Of a stretch of 64,000 nucleotides of DNA, positions 17,124 to 26,263 are shown one piece after another. Each line of letters starts with the position of its first letter. Position 1 is the stretch's first letter. Source of the stretch: Methylomagnum ishizawai. Its GTDB lineage: Bacteria; Pseudomonadota; Gammaproteobacteria; Methylococcales; Methylococcaceae. The notes beneath the pieces are model-generated. The model saw only the letters and a list, made by a program, of their open reading frames with translations. It made no database searches and was not told the origin of the DNA. A program made the position numbers and the translations under genes. The DNA lies in NCBI RefSeq assembly GCF_019670005.1, contig NZ_AP019783.1, forward strand, positions 2,940,150 through 3,004,149, in the 5' to 3' direction.

Positions 17124-17714
17124 CTACCAGGAGCGCACGTCGCCGGTATCCAGATGCACGAAATCATGGCGTGGATAATAACCGACGCCGCCCTGTTGCA
17201 GCGCCAAACCCACCCGGTGGATGGTGTGGGTGTCCACGTCGGTCATGCGGATATCCACCGCCTTGCCCTCGATATGCATGGAATGCTCGGCCACGCCATG
17301 GCTGATCTTGCGGAGCCAGCTATTGGTTTCGGGCGAACGGTAGGCGGAAATGATCTTGAACGTGCCGTTGCTGCCGGTGAAGACCGACACGGCGAACAGG
17401 AGGTCCAACAAAGCCGGGTCCATGGGCCGCGACACCTCGGCGTGGTGGTCGCGCAGGAAATGGTTGAGGCGTTCCAGGAGGCGGGCATCGTATTGCTGCT
17501 CGGGACAGCACAGGATGTTCATCTCCTCGTCGGTATTCACATTGTGGAACGAGAGCAGGCGTTCGCGGCTGAAGCTCTTGGCGACGGCCTCGGCGGAGGG
17601 CAACAGCATCGCGCCGACGGCGGCGGCACCCGCCCGCTTGAGGAAACCGCGGCGCGACAGGCCACGGACCGGAAAATCCTGGCGGTCCAGGACGAGTTTG
17701 GATGGGTTGCTCAC
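17124..17714 (-). CDS. Tat-exported DUF882 (peptidase M15-like) protein
   Basis: The 196-residue protein begins with a twin-arginine signal (SRRGFLKRAG, then AAAVGAMLLPSAEA), so it should be exported folded to the periplasm. The mature part is a DUF882/YcbK-type M15 fold: ISAYRSPETNSWL, HSMHIEGKAVDIR and the C-terminal DFVHLDTG supply the His-Asp-His zinc ligands expected of this metallopeptidase clan. Such proteins act on or bind peptidoglycan. I chose the GTG at 17714, preceded by GAGGA, because the longer frame upstream lacks protein-like sequence. Confidence 0.85.
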   Translation of the reverse strand: MSNPSKLVLDRQDFPVRGLSRRGFLKRAGAAAVGAMLLPSAEAVAKSFSRERLLSFHNVNTDEEMNILCCPEQQYDARLLERLNHFLRDHHAEVSRPMDPALLDLLFAVSVFTGSNGTFKIISAYRSPETNSWLRKISHGVAEHSMHIEGKAVDIRMTDVDTHTIHRVGLALQQGGVGYYPRHDFVHLDTGDVRSW

Positions 17715-18010
17715 GGGAAGTCCTCTTCGATGGAAAAGAAGCAAGCGGTCTTCGCATAAGCATCGAGGAATTCTCCGTAGCCCCCTGACACAAGCGGGTG
17801 CGGTTGGGCGGGGAATTCTTCGATACTTGGGCGGGAAATATTTCCCTGGTCGAAAGCCGGGCACTTTACTTGGAAAGCCACGACAGGATCAACCTTTAAT
17901 TGCGACGAACTACAAAGCACGAAACGCGCCACCCCGGAACCGGCCCACTGCGGACCCGCGATTCCTGGGATAGGCAAAAACAGCATGGAAAACAATGGAT
18001 TGGCGGACAA

Positions 18011-18691
18011 TCAGGCTATTTCCGCGATGGCGTCGAAATCCGGCACGGCGGGATGCCCCCCCGGAGCGGGCCGGGCCGGGCCGCGCACCAGCCAGCGGGT
18101 GGCGAATCCCGCCGCCCGGGCCGCGTCCAGTTCGGCGACGATATCGGACAGGAACAGGATCGCGCCGGGTTCCAGGCCGATCTGGCGGGCGATCGCCCGG
18201 TAGGAATCCGGCTCTTGCTTGGGGCCGGTGCGGGTATCGAAATAGCCCGAGAACAAGGGCGTCAAATCGCCGTATTCGGTATGGGCGAACAGCAGTTGCT
18301 GGGCCTGGACCGAGCCGGAGGAAAACACATACAGGGCCAAGCCCGCCGCGTGCCACTCCCTCAGCTTCCGTGCCGCGTCCGCGTAGACATGGCCGAAGAA
18401 CGCGCCGGAACGATAGCCCTCCTCCCAGACCATGCCTTGCAGCGCCTTGAGCGGCGGGGCTTTGCGGTCCTCCGCGATCCAGGCCAAAAGCTGGGCGATG
18501 GCCCGCTCGCCCTCCGCCGCGAAACCGCCCAACGCACTGGTTTCGTCCAGCAAACGCACCACTTCGGGATCGCCGCCATGGGCGCGGACGAACCCCGGCA
18601 AGCGTTCGCGGGCATAGGGGAACAGCACATCCTTGACGAAGGACAGCGAGGAAGTCGTGCCTTCGATATCGGTGAGGATCGCCTTAATCAT
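18011..18691 (-). CDS. mtnC: enolase-phosphatase E1, methionine salvage
   Basis: MtnC (HAD superfamily) enolises and dephosphorylates 2,3-diketo-5-methylthiopentyl-1-phosphate to give acireductone. The 226-residue protein has the HAD nucleophile motif ILTDIEGTT (Asp8, Glu10), the [10 protein letters not shown] motif II, and [14 protein letters not shown] followed by [14 protein letters not shown]. Its ATG overlaps the mtnD stop as ATGA, so translation is coupled. It is the last gene of a three-gene operon. Confidence 0.95.
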   Translation of the reverse strand: MIKAILTDIEGTTSSLSFVKDVLFPYARERLPGFVRAHGGDPEVVRLLDETSALGGFAAEGERAIAQLLAWIAEDRKAPPLKALQGMVWEEGYRSGAFFGHVYADAARKLREWHAAGLALYVFSSGSVQAQQLLFAHTEYGDLTPLFSGYFDTRTGPKQEPDSYRAIARQIGLEPGAILFLSDIVAELDAARAAGFATRWLVRGPARPAPGGHPAVPDFDAIAEIA

Positions 18692-19248
18692 GCGTAGGCG
18701 GCCAGATATTGCTCGAACTTGGGGAAGCTTGCGGCGATGGCCGAGCCGGTGAAATTGGCGACCCAGCCCTCGGGCGTGGCGAACAGGCGGATGCACTTGA
18801 AGGCGGGATTTTCGCCCATGTCGAACCAGTGCTGGATGTTGTCCGGCACGCTGATGAGGTCGCCCTGTTCGCATAGCACGGCGTAGACCTTGCCCTCGGC
18901 GTGCAGGTAGAACAGTCCCCGGCCCTCGACGAAGAAGCGCACCTCGAAATCGTCGTGGGTGTGTTCGCTGAGGAATTTGGCGCGGAGTTCATCTTTCTGC
19001 GGATGGTCGGGTTTGAGGCTGACCACATCGACCGAATGGAATTCGTAGCGGTCGATCAGCCGGTCGATGGATTTGCGGTAGGCGGCGATCACCGTGTCCT
19101 GATCGGCCTCGTGGGAGAATTCATGCTCGGCCCGCCAGCGCTCGAACAGGACGCCGATTTCCCACAGCCGTTCGGCCATGAGGTCGGGGTCGGTGATGCG
19201 TTCGGCCTGGGCCGGGTTGTCGGCGGGGTGTATGGTGAGTACGCTCAT
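18688..19248 (-). CDS. mtnD: acireductone dioxygenase, methionine salvage
   Basis: The 186-residue cupin converts acireductone and oxygen to 2-keto-4-methylthiobutyrate plus formate with Fe, or an off-pathway product set including CO with Ni. The metal ligands sit at the family positions: His96, His98 and Glu102 in [12 protein letters not shown], and His140 in [12 protein letters not shown]. The start overlaps the end of mtnB and the stop overlaps mtnC, a compact operon. Confidence 0.96.
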   Translation of the reverse strand: MSVLTIHPADNPAQAERITDPDLMAERLWEIGVLFERWRAEHEFSHEADQDTVIAAYRKSIDRLIDRYEFHSVDVVSLKPDHPQKDELRAKFLSEHTHDDFEVRFFVEGRGLFYLHAEGKVYAVLCEQGDLISVPDNIQHWFDMGENPAFKCIRLFATPEGWVANFTGSAIAASFPKFEQYLAAYA

Positions 19249-19859
19249 AGGGTTTTGACTCCGTGCAAGCGGATTTCGAGATCGAACAGGAATTCCAAAG
19301 CCTCGACATGGCGCAGGGCGTCGGCGACCGAGTCGCCCCAGGTATAGAAACCATGCCCGGCGATGATGTAGCCATAAATATCGCCGTGCAGTTCCAGGTA
19401 TTCCTCGACCCGGAGGGCCAAGCGGGGGATGTTCTGGTCGTTGGGGAAGATCGGGATGGCGATGCGGCTTTCGTGGGTGGAAATCCCGGCCAGCGCCTTC
19501 AGCAACTCATAATCCTCCAGCACCACCTCATCGCGGAACAGCCGGGACACCAGGGTGGCGCTGGGACCGTGCGGATGCAGCACCGCGCCGACTGCCGGGT
19601 AGCGGCGGTAGAGCGAGGTATGCAGCAGGGTTTCGGCGGAGGGCCTCTTGCCGTCGAGGGAACGGCCCTCGGCGTCGATCAGCATGATGTCGTCCGGGGT
19701 GAGTTGGCCCTTGTGGCGGCCCGAGACGGTGATGGCGATGCGGCCATCGGCCAGGCGGGCGGAGAAATTGCCGCTGGTGGCGGGTGCCCAGCCCTTGCCG
19801 TGGATGAAACGGCCGGCCTCGATGATCTCGTCGGCGCGGCGCTGGAATTCGTCGTTCAT
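19245..19859 (-). CDS. mtnB: methylthioribulose-1-phosphate dehydratase
   Basis: MtnB is a class II aldolase-fold zinc enzyme that dehydrates methylthioribulose-1-phosphate. In the 204-residue protein the zinc histidines are His95 and His97 in LHPHGPSATLV, with a third in IIAGHGFYTWG; the ATSGNFSARL motif near 27-36 binds the phosphate. It is the first gene of mtnB-mtnD-mtnC. mtnA and mtnP/mtnN, needed upstream in the pathway, are not in this window. Confidence 0.95.
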   Translation of the reverse strand: MNDEFQRRADEIIEAGRFIHGKGWAPATSGNFSARLADGRIAITVSGRHKGQLTPDDIMLIDAEGRSLDGKRPSAETLLHTSLYRRYPAVGAVLHPHGPSATLVSRLFRDEVVLEDYELLKALAGISTHESRIAIPIFPNDQNIPRLALRVEEYLELHGDIYGYIIAGHGFYTWGDSVADALRHVEALEFLFDLEIRLHGVKTL

Positions 19860-19964
19860 GGATTGCCGGTAGCGCTGAGAAACACCGCATTGTAGTCGCC
19901 GCCAGGGGATGGCTCAATGCGAAACGGTGCTGAGCTTATCGCGGAAGCCCCGCCGCCCCGCCCT

Positions 19965-21224
19965 TCACAAGGCACCGCCCGGCTTCGGCAAGGATTCCAG
20001 GGAGCCATCGAATGGCGGCAAACCCGCTTTTCGCCGGTCGTCGAACCAGTGGTCGCCGATTTCGCGGACGGTATCCAAACCGGGCGCGTCCACGCCGACC
20101 AGCCGGTTCCCCACCAAGGCGATGGGTCCGAGTTCCCGCCCCCGCAACAACGATTTCCGCCAGCGCCCGCCAGCGTCGAACACCACCCAGTTATCCTCCA
20201 GCGTGAGCGAATGGCCCCCGGCCAACATCCGCCCCGGTTCCAAGCCCAGCCCGATCATGTCGTTGTTATCCGAATGCGGTCCTTGTTGGATCACGCTGCG
20301 CCGCACCACGAGGTTGCCGCCGCCATAGGCGTCGATGGCGCGGGAATTATGGCCGTCCAGGGCGGCGAGGACGCTATCCTCGACCGTCAGTTGACCCAGG
20401 CCGGTCTTGAGGGTGTGGCCTTGGTGCTGGATCGACAGGATACGGGTGCGCCGGATCAGGGCCGCGTCGCCCCAAAGATAGAACCCATGCCCGAATTTGC
20501 CATGGGTCTGGCCGCCGCGATCCCCGATGAAGGTCGAATCCTCCACCGTCAAGCGCCCGCCGACCTGGCCCAACAATCCATCCTGCACCACATGGCAATG
20601 GATATCCCGGATCGTCAAATCGCGGGTGCCGGGATCGAGCCGGACGCAGGCCCCATTGCCGTCCTCGACCTCGGCCCCGGTGATCTCGAAACCTTCGATG
20701 ACGATATTCGCCGCCGTCGTCACCAAGGGCGCCTTGCCCATGCACACCCCGCCCGCCAGATGGGCGCGCCGGCCATCGGCTCCGCGCAGCCCCTTGAGGA
20801 CGAGCGGCTTGTCGAGGACCGCGCAATCGCCACGGGTCTCCGCCGCGACCCGGATTTCGCCGCCGGGCGCGACCTGCCGCACCGCGCTTTGCAAATCGCG
20901 GGCATCGCAGCCCTGGGCGCAGACGCTGAGGCTGGCGCGGGATGGCGGCGGCGCGGTTGGCGTGGGCGGTGGCACGGGCGCGGGCCGGGCCGCTTCGGTG
21001 CGGGGTTCGGGCGGGGACAGTCGCAGCAAGGCGGCTTCCAATTCACGCAGACGGCGCTCCTGCGCGGCCATCGCCTGCCGGAACTCCTGGCGCAGGGACT
21101 CGACCTGTTGCGCGACCTCGCCATTCCCCGGACAACCCGGCCCCGGCGCGGCTCCGGCCCCGCCCGCCACGCCGCCCAGGCACAACGCCAGACCCAGCGA
21201 GGTTCCGGCCCAGTCGCGGCTCAT
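19965..21224 (-). CDS. secreted right-handed beta-helix protein
   Basis: A 419-residue protein with an N-terminal signal peptide (LGLALCLGGVAGGAGA), a coiled segment (about 35-65, AQQVESLRQEFRQAMAAQ), a proline-rich linker, then pectate-lyase-like parallel beta-helix rungs (ANIVIEGFEITGAEVEDGNG, GRLTVEDSTFIGDRGG, GNLVVRRSVIQQGPHSDNND). Periplasmic or surface; polysaccharide binding or lysis is possible but no catalytic set is assigned. The ATG overlaps the recD stop (ATGA), so it is cotranscribed with recD; a functional link is not obvious. Confidence 0.7.
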   Translation of the reverse strand: MSRDWAGTSLGLALCLGGVAGGAGAAPGPGCPGNGEVAQQVESLRQEFRQAMAAQERRLRELEAALLRLSPPEPRTEAARPAPVPPPTPTAPPPSRASLSVCAQGCDARDLQSAVRQVAPGGEIRVAAETRGDCAVLDKPLVLKGLRGADGRRAHLAGGVCMGKAPLVTTAANIVIEGFEITGAEVEDGNGACVRLDPGTRDLTIRDIHCHVVQDGLLGQVGGRLTVEDSTFIGDRGGQTHGKFGHGFYLWGDAALIRRTRILSIQHQGHTLKTGLGQLTVEDSVLAALDGHNSRAIDAYGGGNLVVRRSVIQQGPHSDNNDMIGLGLEPGRMLAGGHSLTLEDNWVVFDAGGRWRKSLLRGRELGPIALVGNRLVGVDAPGLDTVREIGDHWFDDRRKAGLPPFDGSLESLPKPGGAL

Positions 21225-23062
21225 TGGCCACTGTGCCACAAGCGTTCCCCCAAACCCGAAGACGGGCGCGGCGGACTTTTGATCGCCCCGTCCAACACGG
21301 CGGGCAAACCGCGGATTTCGGCCTTGTGGCGGGCGCGGGTAATGGCGGTATAGACCAAGGGCCGATCCAACACCGGGCTTGCGGCCTCGGGCAGCAACAG
21401 CAAGACCTCGTCGAATTCCGAACCCTGGCTCTTATGCACGGTCATGGCGTACACGGTCTCATGTTCGGGCAACCGCCCCGGCGCGAAGCCGCGCACCCGG
21501 CCATCGGCGTCCTCGAAATACACCCGCAACTCCCCTTCCAGGAACAAGGCCACGCCGATATCGCCATTGAACAAGCGCAGGTCGTAATCGTTGCGGGTGA
21601 CGATGACGGGCCGCCCGGCATACCAGCGGGTACCGGGCCATAGCCGCCGCTGTGCCCACAGCCGCTCCTCGAATTGCCGGTTCACGCCCCGCGCCCCGCG
21701 TCCGCCCTCGCGATGGGCGGTCAGCACGCGGAAGCGGTCGAAGGCCCGCAAGGTTTCCCGCGGCCCGGCCTCGGCGTCCACCGCCGCGAAATACGCGGCG
21801 TAGCCCTGCGCCATGCGCTCGGCCAAGTCCTGCACCTGTTTGCCGCGTTCGCGCACGAAAACCAGATCGGCATGGCCGCCCTTGTTCAACAAATCCAGCA
21901 CGGGCTTGGGGCGGCCTTCGTTGACCAAGCGGGCCAGGGCGCCGATACCGCTGTCCTCGCGGAAACGATGGCTATGGGTCAGCAGGGCCACGCAATTGGA
22001 AAGCGCCGGGGGGAACATATCGCTGCTAGCGACCGGCACGCCCGACGCCTCGCGCAGCCGCGCGACGAAATCCAGGCCATAGCCCTGGCTGGCGCAAAGG
22101 TCGCCGAACACCGAACCCGCTTCCACCGCCGCGAGTTGGTCCTTGTCGCCCAAGAGGATCAAGCGGGCGTGTTCCGGCAGGGCATCGACCAGCTTCGCCA
22201 TCAGGGCGAGGTCGATCATCGAGGCTTCGTCCACCACGGCCACATCGATGGGCAGGGGGTTGTCGCGATGATGGCGGAAATACACCGAATCGGGCCGCGC
22301 CCCCAGCAAGCGGTGCAAGGTGCAGGCGGTGTCGGGGATGGCGGCGCGGAGGGCGTCGGGGCAATCCAGCCTTTGCTTTTGGTTGCGGATGGCTTCCTGC
22401 ACCCTGGCGGCGGCTTTGCCGGTGGGGGCGGCGAGGGCGATGCGCAAGGGCCGCGCCCCGGCCTGGGCTTGCAAGGCGGCGAGGATGCGCACCACGGTCG
22501 AGGTCTTGCCGGTGCCCGGCCCCCCCGAAATCACGCAGAACCGCCGCAGCACCGCCACCGCCGCCGCCAATTTCTGGCGGTCGGGGATTTCCCGGTTATG
22601 GGCGAACAAGCGGTCGAGATCGGCCCGGAGGCGCGGGAGGTCGATGCCTTCCGCGGGACTTTCGGCCAAATCCAACAACCGCACGGCCAGTTTGCGCTCG
22701 TAATTCCAATAGCGGGCCAGATAGAGGCGCGAACCCGTATCGAGGATCAAGGGCGCGAACTGGCCGGGCGGGCCGACCAGGCGCGAGCGTCCCAGCCGCG
22801 CCTGCCACTCGGCGAGGGCGGGCAGTTCGACCGGATCGGTCCCATCCTCGGGCAGGATCGTGGTACCGGCATAATCGGCGAGGCGCAGGCAGACCTGGCC
22901 CCCGGCCACCGCCAGACAGGCCAGCCGCACGGCCCAGGCCACCGCCGGATCGTCCTCGCCGCCCAAACGGCACAGATAGGCGGCGAATTGCCGGCCCAGG
23001 GGTGAAACCTCCGGCACGGGCGGCGGGACGGCGGGTTTGGTGGCGGGGGTTTCGGCACTCAT
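21221..23062 (-). CDS. recD: exodeoxyribonuclease V alpha subunit
   Basis: RecD is the 5'-to-3' helicase motor of RecBCD. The 613-residue protein has Walker A ISGGPGTGKTSTVV near 177, Walker B VVDEASMIDLALM near 277, GDKDQLAAVEAGSVFGDL, and the C-terminal VYAMTVHKSQGSEFDEV with YTAITRARHK. E. coli RecD is 608 residues. I chose the ATG at 23062 (MSAETPATKP); an upstream in-frame start at 23122 adds 20 residues without a better ribosome site. It is on the opposite strand from recB. Confidence 0.95.
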   Translation of the reverse strand: MSAETPATKPAVPPPVPEVSPLGRQFAAYLCRLGGEDDPAVAWAVRLACLAVAGGQVCLRLADYAGTTILPEDGTDPVELPALAEWQARLGRSRLVGPPGQFAPLILDTGSRLYLARYWNYERKLAVRLLDLAESPAEGIDLPRLRADLDRLFAHNREIPDRQKLAAAVAVLRRFCVISGGPGTGKTSTVVRILAALQAQAGARPLRIALAAPTGKAAARVQEAIRNQKQRLDCPDALRAAIPDTACTLHRLLGARPDSVYFRHHRDNPLPIDVAVVDEASMIDLALMAKLVDALPEHARLILLGDKDQLAAVEAGSVFGDLCASQGYGLDFVARLREASGVPVASSDMFPPALSNCVALLTHSHRFREDSGIGALARLVNEGRPKPVLDLLNKGGHADLVFVRERGKQVQDLAERMAQGYAAYFAAVDAEAGPRETLRAFDRFRVLTAHREGGRGARGVNRQFEERLWAQRRLWPGTRWYAGRPVIVTRNDYDLRLFNGDIGVALFLEGELRVYFEDADGRVRGFAPGRLPEHETVYAMTVHKSQGSEFDEVLLLLPEAASPVLDRPLVYTAITRARHKAEIRGLPAVLDGAIKSPPRPSSGLGERLWHSGQ

Positions 23063-23114
23063 GGCACACTCGGCGGGAAGATTGGGATGCGGAATGATAG
23101 GCCGAAACCCCGCC

Positions 23115-23585
23115 TCAACCACAACCGCCCACCATCACCCTGACCTGTCGGCTCGCGCCATAAAACCGGCCCCCGGCTTCGGCGATGGCCAGCACCGGAC
23201 CGGAGGCGTTGAGCTTGACCCGGAGCGAGGCGTAACCGTCCGTGCCGGGCTCGAAATCGAAGCGGGCCAACAGCGGCCCCGGATTGTTCTCGGCGAAGAT
23301 GAACAACCGCGTGGTATCGGGCAGGCGGCTTTCGACCGTGACCGGCACGATGGCCCCGTTCTCGGCCAGGGACGGAACCTCCAAACCGACCGCCGGGGAT
23401 TCGGTCCAATCGCGCCCGCCCAAGGCCGCGGCCAAAGCCGCCTGGAACGCCCCGGATGGCGGGCCGCCCGCCCCGGCGGGGGCCGACCGCGCCGCCCGCC
23501 CGACCGCCAGCGCCGCCGCCCAGCCCGCCATCCACCGCAAAAACCCCCGCCGCGTACCGGCCCCGTCCAACGCTTGCATCGTCAT
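23115..23585 (-). CDS. SoxY-like sulfur carrier protein, orphan
   Basis: A 156-residue Tat-exported protein (RRGFLRWMAG at residues 12-21) whose mature part matches the SoxY domain (VPSLAENGAIVPVTVES, RFDFEPGTDGYASLRVKL). It ends in VMVGGCG; SoxY proteins carry sulfur intermediates on the Cys of a C-terminal GGCGG arm, so here the arm is one residue shorter. SoxY normally pairs with SoxZ, which is not adjacent. AAGGAG lies 5 bases before the ATG at 23585. Role in periplasmic sulfur oxidation is inferred. Confidence 0.75.
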   Translation of the reverse strand: MTMQALDGAGTRRGFLRWMAGWAAALAVGRAARSAPAGAGGPPSGAFQAALAAALGGRDWTESPAVGLEVPSLAENGAIVPVTVESRLPDTTRLFIFAENNPGPLLARFDFEPGTDGYASLRVKLNASGPVLAIAEAGGRFYGASRQVRVMVGGCG

Positions 23586-23781
23586 GTCCACTCCTTAAAA
23601 TTTCCGCCAAACCGCGTTCATCCGGCCCCGCCCGCCTGGGAAAAACCGATTGTCTTGTATACTTGCCCCGCCTATCGTACCGTCCGCCCCAAGGCCCATG
23701 AACCCCACCCGCCCCGGTCCGCAAGCACCACGGCGGGCTTATACTTAACCTTCCAAACCGCAGCCCATCCAAGGTAAGCCT

Positions 23782-24993
23782 ATGAGTCTATGGAAAAAAT
23801 TGCTAAAAATCGGTCGGACGGAACCCGCCAAGCCAGAACCGGAACCCACAGCGGAAGCCACCCCGTCCGCCGCGCCCTCCGATCCGGCCCCCACCGATCC
23901 ACCGGAAGCGGAAGCCCTCATCCAGGAACCCGAAACCGAAACGGAACCCACGGCGGCGGAAGAGGAAACCGAAGACACGGTCGAAGACCCCACCGGGCCA
24001 CGGCGCGGCGCGAAAACCAGGGAATCCGACGCGGTCCTCGCCCAACGCGAAGCCCTCAGGCGATCCCCCGACCCGGCCGGCTTCGCCCAACTGGCCCGGC
24101 TGCTGATCGAGGACAAAGCCCCCCAGACCGCGCTCGCGGAGACCGTGCGGGGCTTGGCGCAATACCCGGATTCCACCGAACTCCTCGCGCTCAAGGGCGA
24201 CATCCACCTGGGGATCAAACAATGGGCCGAAGCCGACGCCGCCTTCCGCCAAGCCCTGGCGCAAGCCCCCGAGTGGCCCGCCGCCCTGTGCGGCCTCGCC
24301 CGGCTGGCGGAAAAGGCCAAGGACTGGGAACAAGCCCTGGCCCGCTGGCAAACCTGCCAACAGCACCATCCCGACCACCCCGACGCCGCCGACTGGCGGG
24401 CCGCCGAGGTGCGGGCGCTGATCCGGCTAGGACGCCATGAAGCGGCGGAAACCCTAGCCGCCGCACTGGCCGCAAGCGATCCCAACCGGGCGGCCGGCCC
24501 TGTCGCCCTCGCCCAAACCGCCAGCGCCCGCCAGGATTGGGAGGCCGCCATCCCGCTTTGGCAAACCTGCCTGGAACGCTTCCCGGACCATGGCGACGCC
24601 GCCGATTGGCGGGTCGAACTGGCGGCGGCCCTGGTCCAAGCCGGTCGCCATGGCGCGGCGAAACAGCATTACCGGACCCTGGTGGACCAAAACAGCCACC
24701 TGCTGGAGGCCTACGAAGGCTTGGCCACCATCGCCGAGGCGCAAGACCAAGCCGACAAGGCCATCGACCGCTATCAGGATTGCCTCGCCCTGCGGCCCAA
24801 GCATCCCAAGGCCAAGCGCTGGCGGTTCAAGATCGGCAATCTGCTGATGAAGCTCGGCAAGCTCGAAGCGGCGGAATGCGAATTCCAAGCCCTGGCCGAC
24901 CAATACCCCGGCGAAGCCCTGGGCGAGAAAGGCTTGCAAAGAATCGCCAAACTGCGCAGCCGGCCCACCAAGCCAGCGGCGAAGGCGGAATAG
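23782..24993 (+). CDS. TPR-repeat protein with acidic proline-rich N-terminus
   Basis: A 403-residue protein. Residues 1-13 are a basic amphipathic start (MSLWKKLLKIGRT); about 14-75 are a low-complexity Glu/Pro/Thr linker. From about 90 to 390 there are at least seven TPR-like repeats (for example WAEADAAFRQALAQAPEWPAAL and WEQALARWQTCQQHHPDHPD), with two near-duplicate units ending FPDHGDAADWR and HPDHPDAADWR. TPR proteins are interaction scaffolds; no partner is visible. It may be cotranscribed with the next gene, 87 bases downstream. Confidence 0.75.
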   Translation: MSLWKKLLKIGRTEPAKPEPEPTAEATPSAAPSDPAPTDPPEAEALIQEPETETEPTAAEEETEDTVEDPTGPRRGAKTRESDAVLAQREALRRSPDPAGFAQLARLLIEDKAPQTALAETVRGLAQYPDSTELLALKGDIHLGIKQWAEADAAFRQALAQAPEWPAALCGLARLAEKAKDWEQALARWQTCQQHHPDHPDAADWRAAEVRALIRLGRHEAAETLAAALAASDPNRAAGPVALAQTASARQDWEAAIPLWQTCLERFPDHGDAADWRVELAAALVQAGRHGAAKQHYRTLVDQNSHLLEAYEGLATIAEAQDQADKAIDRYQDCLALRPKHPKAKRWRFKIGNLLMKLGKLEAAECEFQALADQYPGEALGEKGLQRIAKLRSRPTKPAAKAE

Positions 24994-25080
24994 GCGCTCC
25001 CCGCCCCGCGGACTCCAAGGAATCCGCGGGCCGGCCCGCGCCCCCCGCCGCGGTTTTTCCCCAAGGCCAAGAACCCAGCC

Positions 25081-26223
25081 ATGGAACGCCTCTACCATCG
25101 CTTCTTCGACGCCCTGCCGATCCGCTTCCCGCACAGCGACGAAGACCTGCATCTGCTGACCCCGGAGGAACTGCGGCGGGTGCGCCGCACCGAACGCCGG
25201 GCCATGGCGGCGGCGGTCCTGATCGAACTCGTGGCCTATCTCGCGATCTTCCTGCCGATCTACGCCTTCCCGGATGTCTTCGAAGGCCCAGCCGGGCGCA
25301 TCGGCGGGCCGTTCCTACACCTCGGGAACGGCATCCACTGGGAGCGCGGCCTCTGGATGCTGGGCGTGACCCTGTTGGAATTGTACGCGCTACTGCTCCT
25401 GAATCTCGCGGCGGTCCACGGCATCGCGGTGGCGACCGGCTATATCCGGCGCGATCAGCGGGCCGGGGAAACCCACGGCCTGATCCGCATCGCCCTGGAA
25501 CGGCGCTCGGGCGAGCAACGGGTCTACGGCATCGACCCGTTCGAGGGCTTGACGCCCTGGCTGGTCTATCTCTACCTGTTGTTCAACCGGCTCAAGGGCT
25601 TGATCGGCAGCGCCCTGGTGCGGGCGGCCTTGTCGAACCTGTTCGGGCGGGAGTTGCTGCGGGTCTACCTGGATTTCTCGGGGATGCCGATCTACATGGC
25701 GGTCAACGCCTACACCACCCACACCATCCTGCGCAACGCCAGGGTGGTGGTGATGGGGCAGACCTCCATCGACCTCATCGTGCGGCGCTTGCCGGAATTC
25801 CGGCCCGAGCCTACGGAACTGGGGCTGATCTACGATACCCTGCAATATATCGCGGTCAACAAGCGCGATTTCCACGCCAACCATTACCATCTCACCAAGG
25901 CCGTGGTCGAGTGGTTCGGCATCCCGGTCGAACCCTACCATCCCCTGCCGCCGGATTATCTCCAAAAGCTCAAGACGGCCCGCCCGCGGGTCGCCGATAT
26001 CTGCCATCTCATCATCGTGCTGGGCTTCCTGCTGGACGGGCGCTTGTCCGGGCGGGAGCGCCGCCAACTGGCCCGGTTGCGGGAACTGGGGGTCTTGGAT
26101 CTGGACGCGGCGGACTTGGAAGACTATCTGCGCGATAAAGACAATATCACACAAATCATTTTAAAATCAAAGACTTGCCAGTTTGCCGACAGCCTCAAAA
26201 CCGCCCAAATCAGGCCGTTTTGA
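25081..26223 (+). CDS. LBF_2804 family membrane protein
   Basis: A 380-residue protein with two clear transmembrane segments in the first third (about 40-62 VLIELVAYLAIFLPIYAF; about 96-120 MLGVTLLELYALLLLNLAAVHG) and a mostly soluble remainder containing a later helical, TerB-like stretch (VADICHLIIVLGFLLDGRLSGRERRQLARL). I assign it to the LBF_2804 family, which has no known function. The last about 25 codons are AT-richer than the rest and overlap the terminator that borders the prophage, so the natural C-terminus may have been altered by integration. Confidence 0.65.
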   Translation: MERLYHRFFDALPIRFPHSDEDLHLLTPEELRRVRRTERRAMAAAVLIELVAYLAIFLPIYAFPDVFEGPAGRIGGPFLHLGNGIHWERGLWMLGVTLLELYALLLLNLAAVHGIAVATGYIRRDQRAGETHGLIRIALERRSGEQRVYGIDPFEGLTPWLVYLYLLFNRLKGLIGSALVRAALSNLFGRELLRVYLDFSGMPIYMAVNAYTTHTILRNARVVVMGQTSIDLIVRRLPEFRPEPTELGLIYDTLQYIAVNKRDFHANHYHLTKAVVEWFGIPVEPYHPLPPDYLQKLKTARPRVADICHLIIVLGFLLDGRLSGRERRQLARLRELGVLDLDAADLEDYLRDKDNITQIILKSKTCQFADSLKTAQIRPF

Positions 26224-26234
26224 GGCAATTTTTT
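26193..26234 (+). terminator. terminator at the chromosome-prophage junction
   Basis: CCTCAAAAC pairs with GTTTTGAGG, with a further GCC/GGC pairing inside, and is followed after two bases by a T run. It overlaps the stop codon of the LBF_2804 gene. Because of its symmetry and position it could also stop minus-strand phage transcription arriving from 26264. Confidence 0.7.
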
Positions 26235-26263
26235 CACGAACGTGAAATGTATTTGAGAAGCGC

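Noticed and set aside
19917-21353. A 478-residue plus-strand frame opposite the beta-helix gene
   Set aside because: The minus-strand frame has a signal peptide, beta-helix repeats and ATGA overlap with recD; the plus frame is its shadow.
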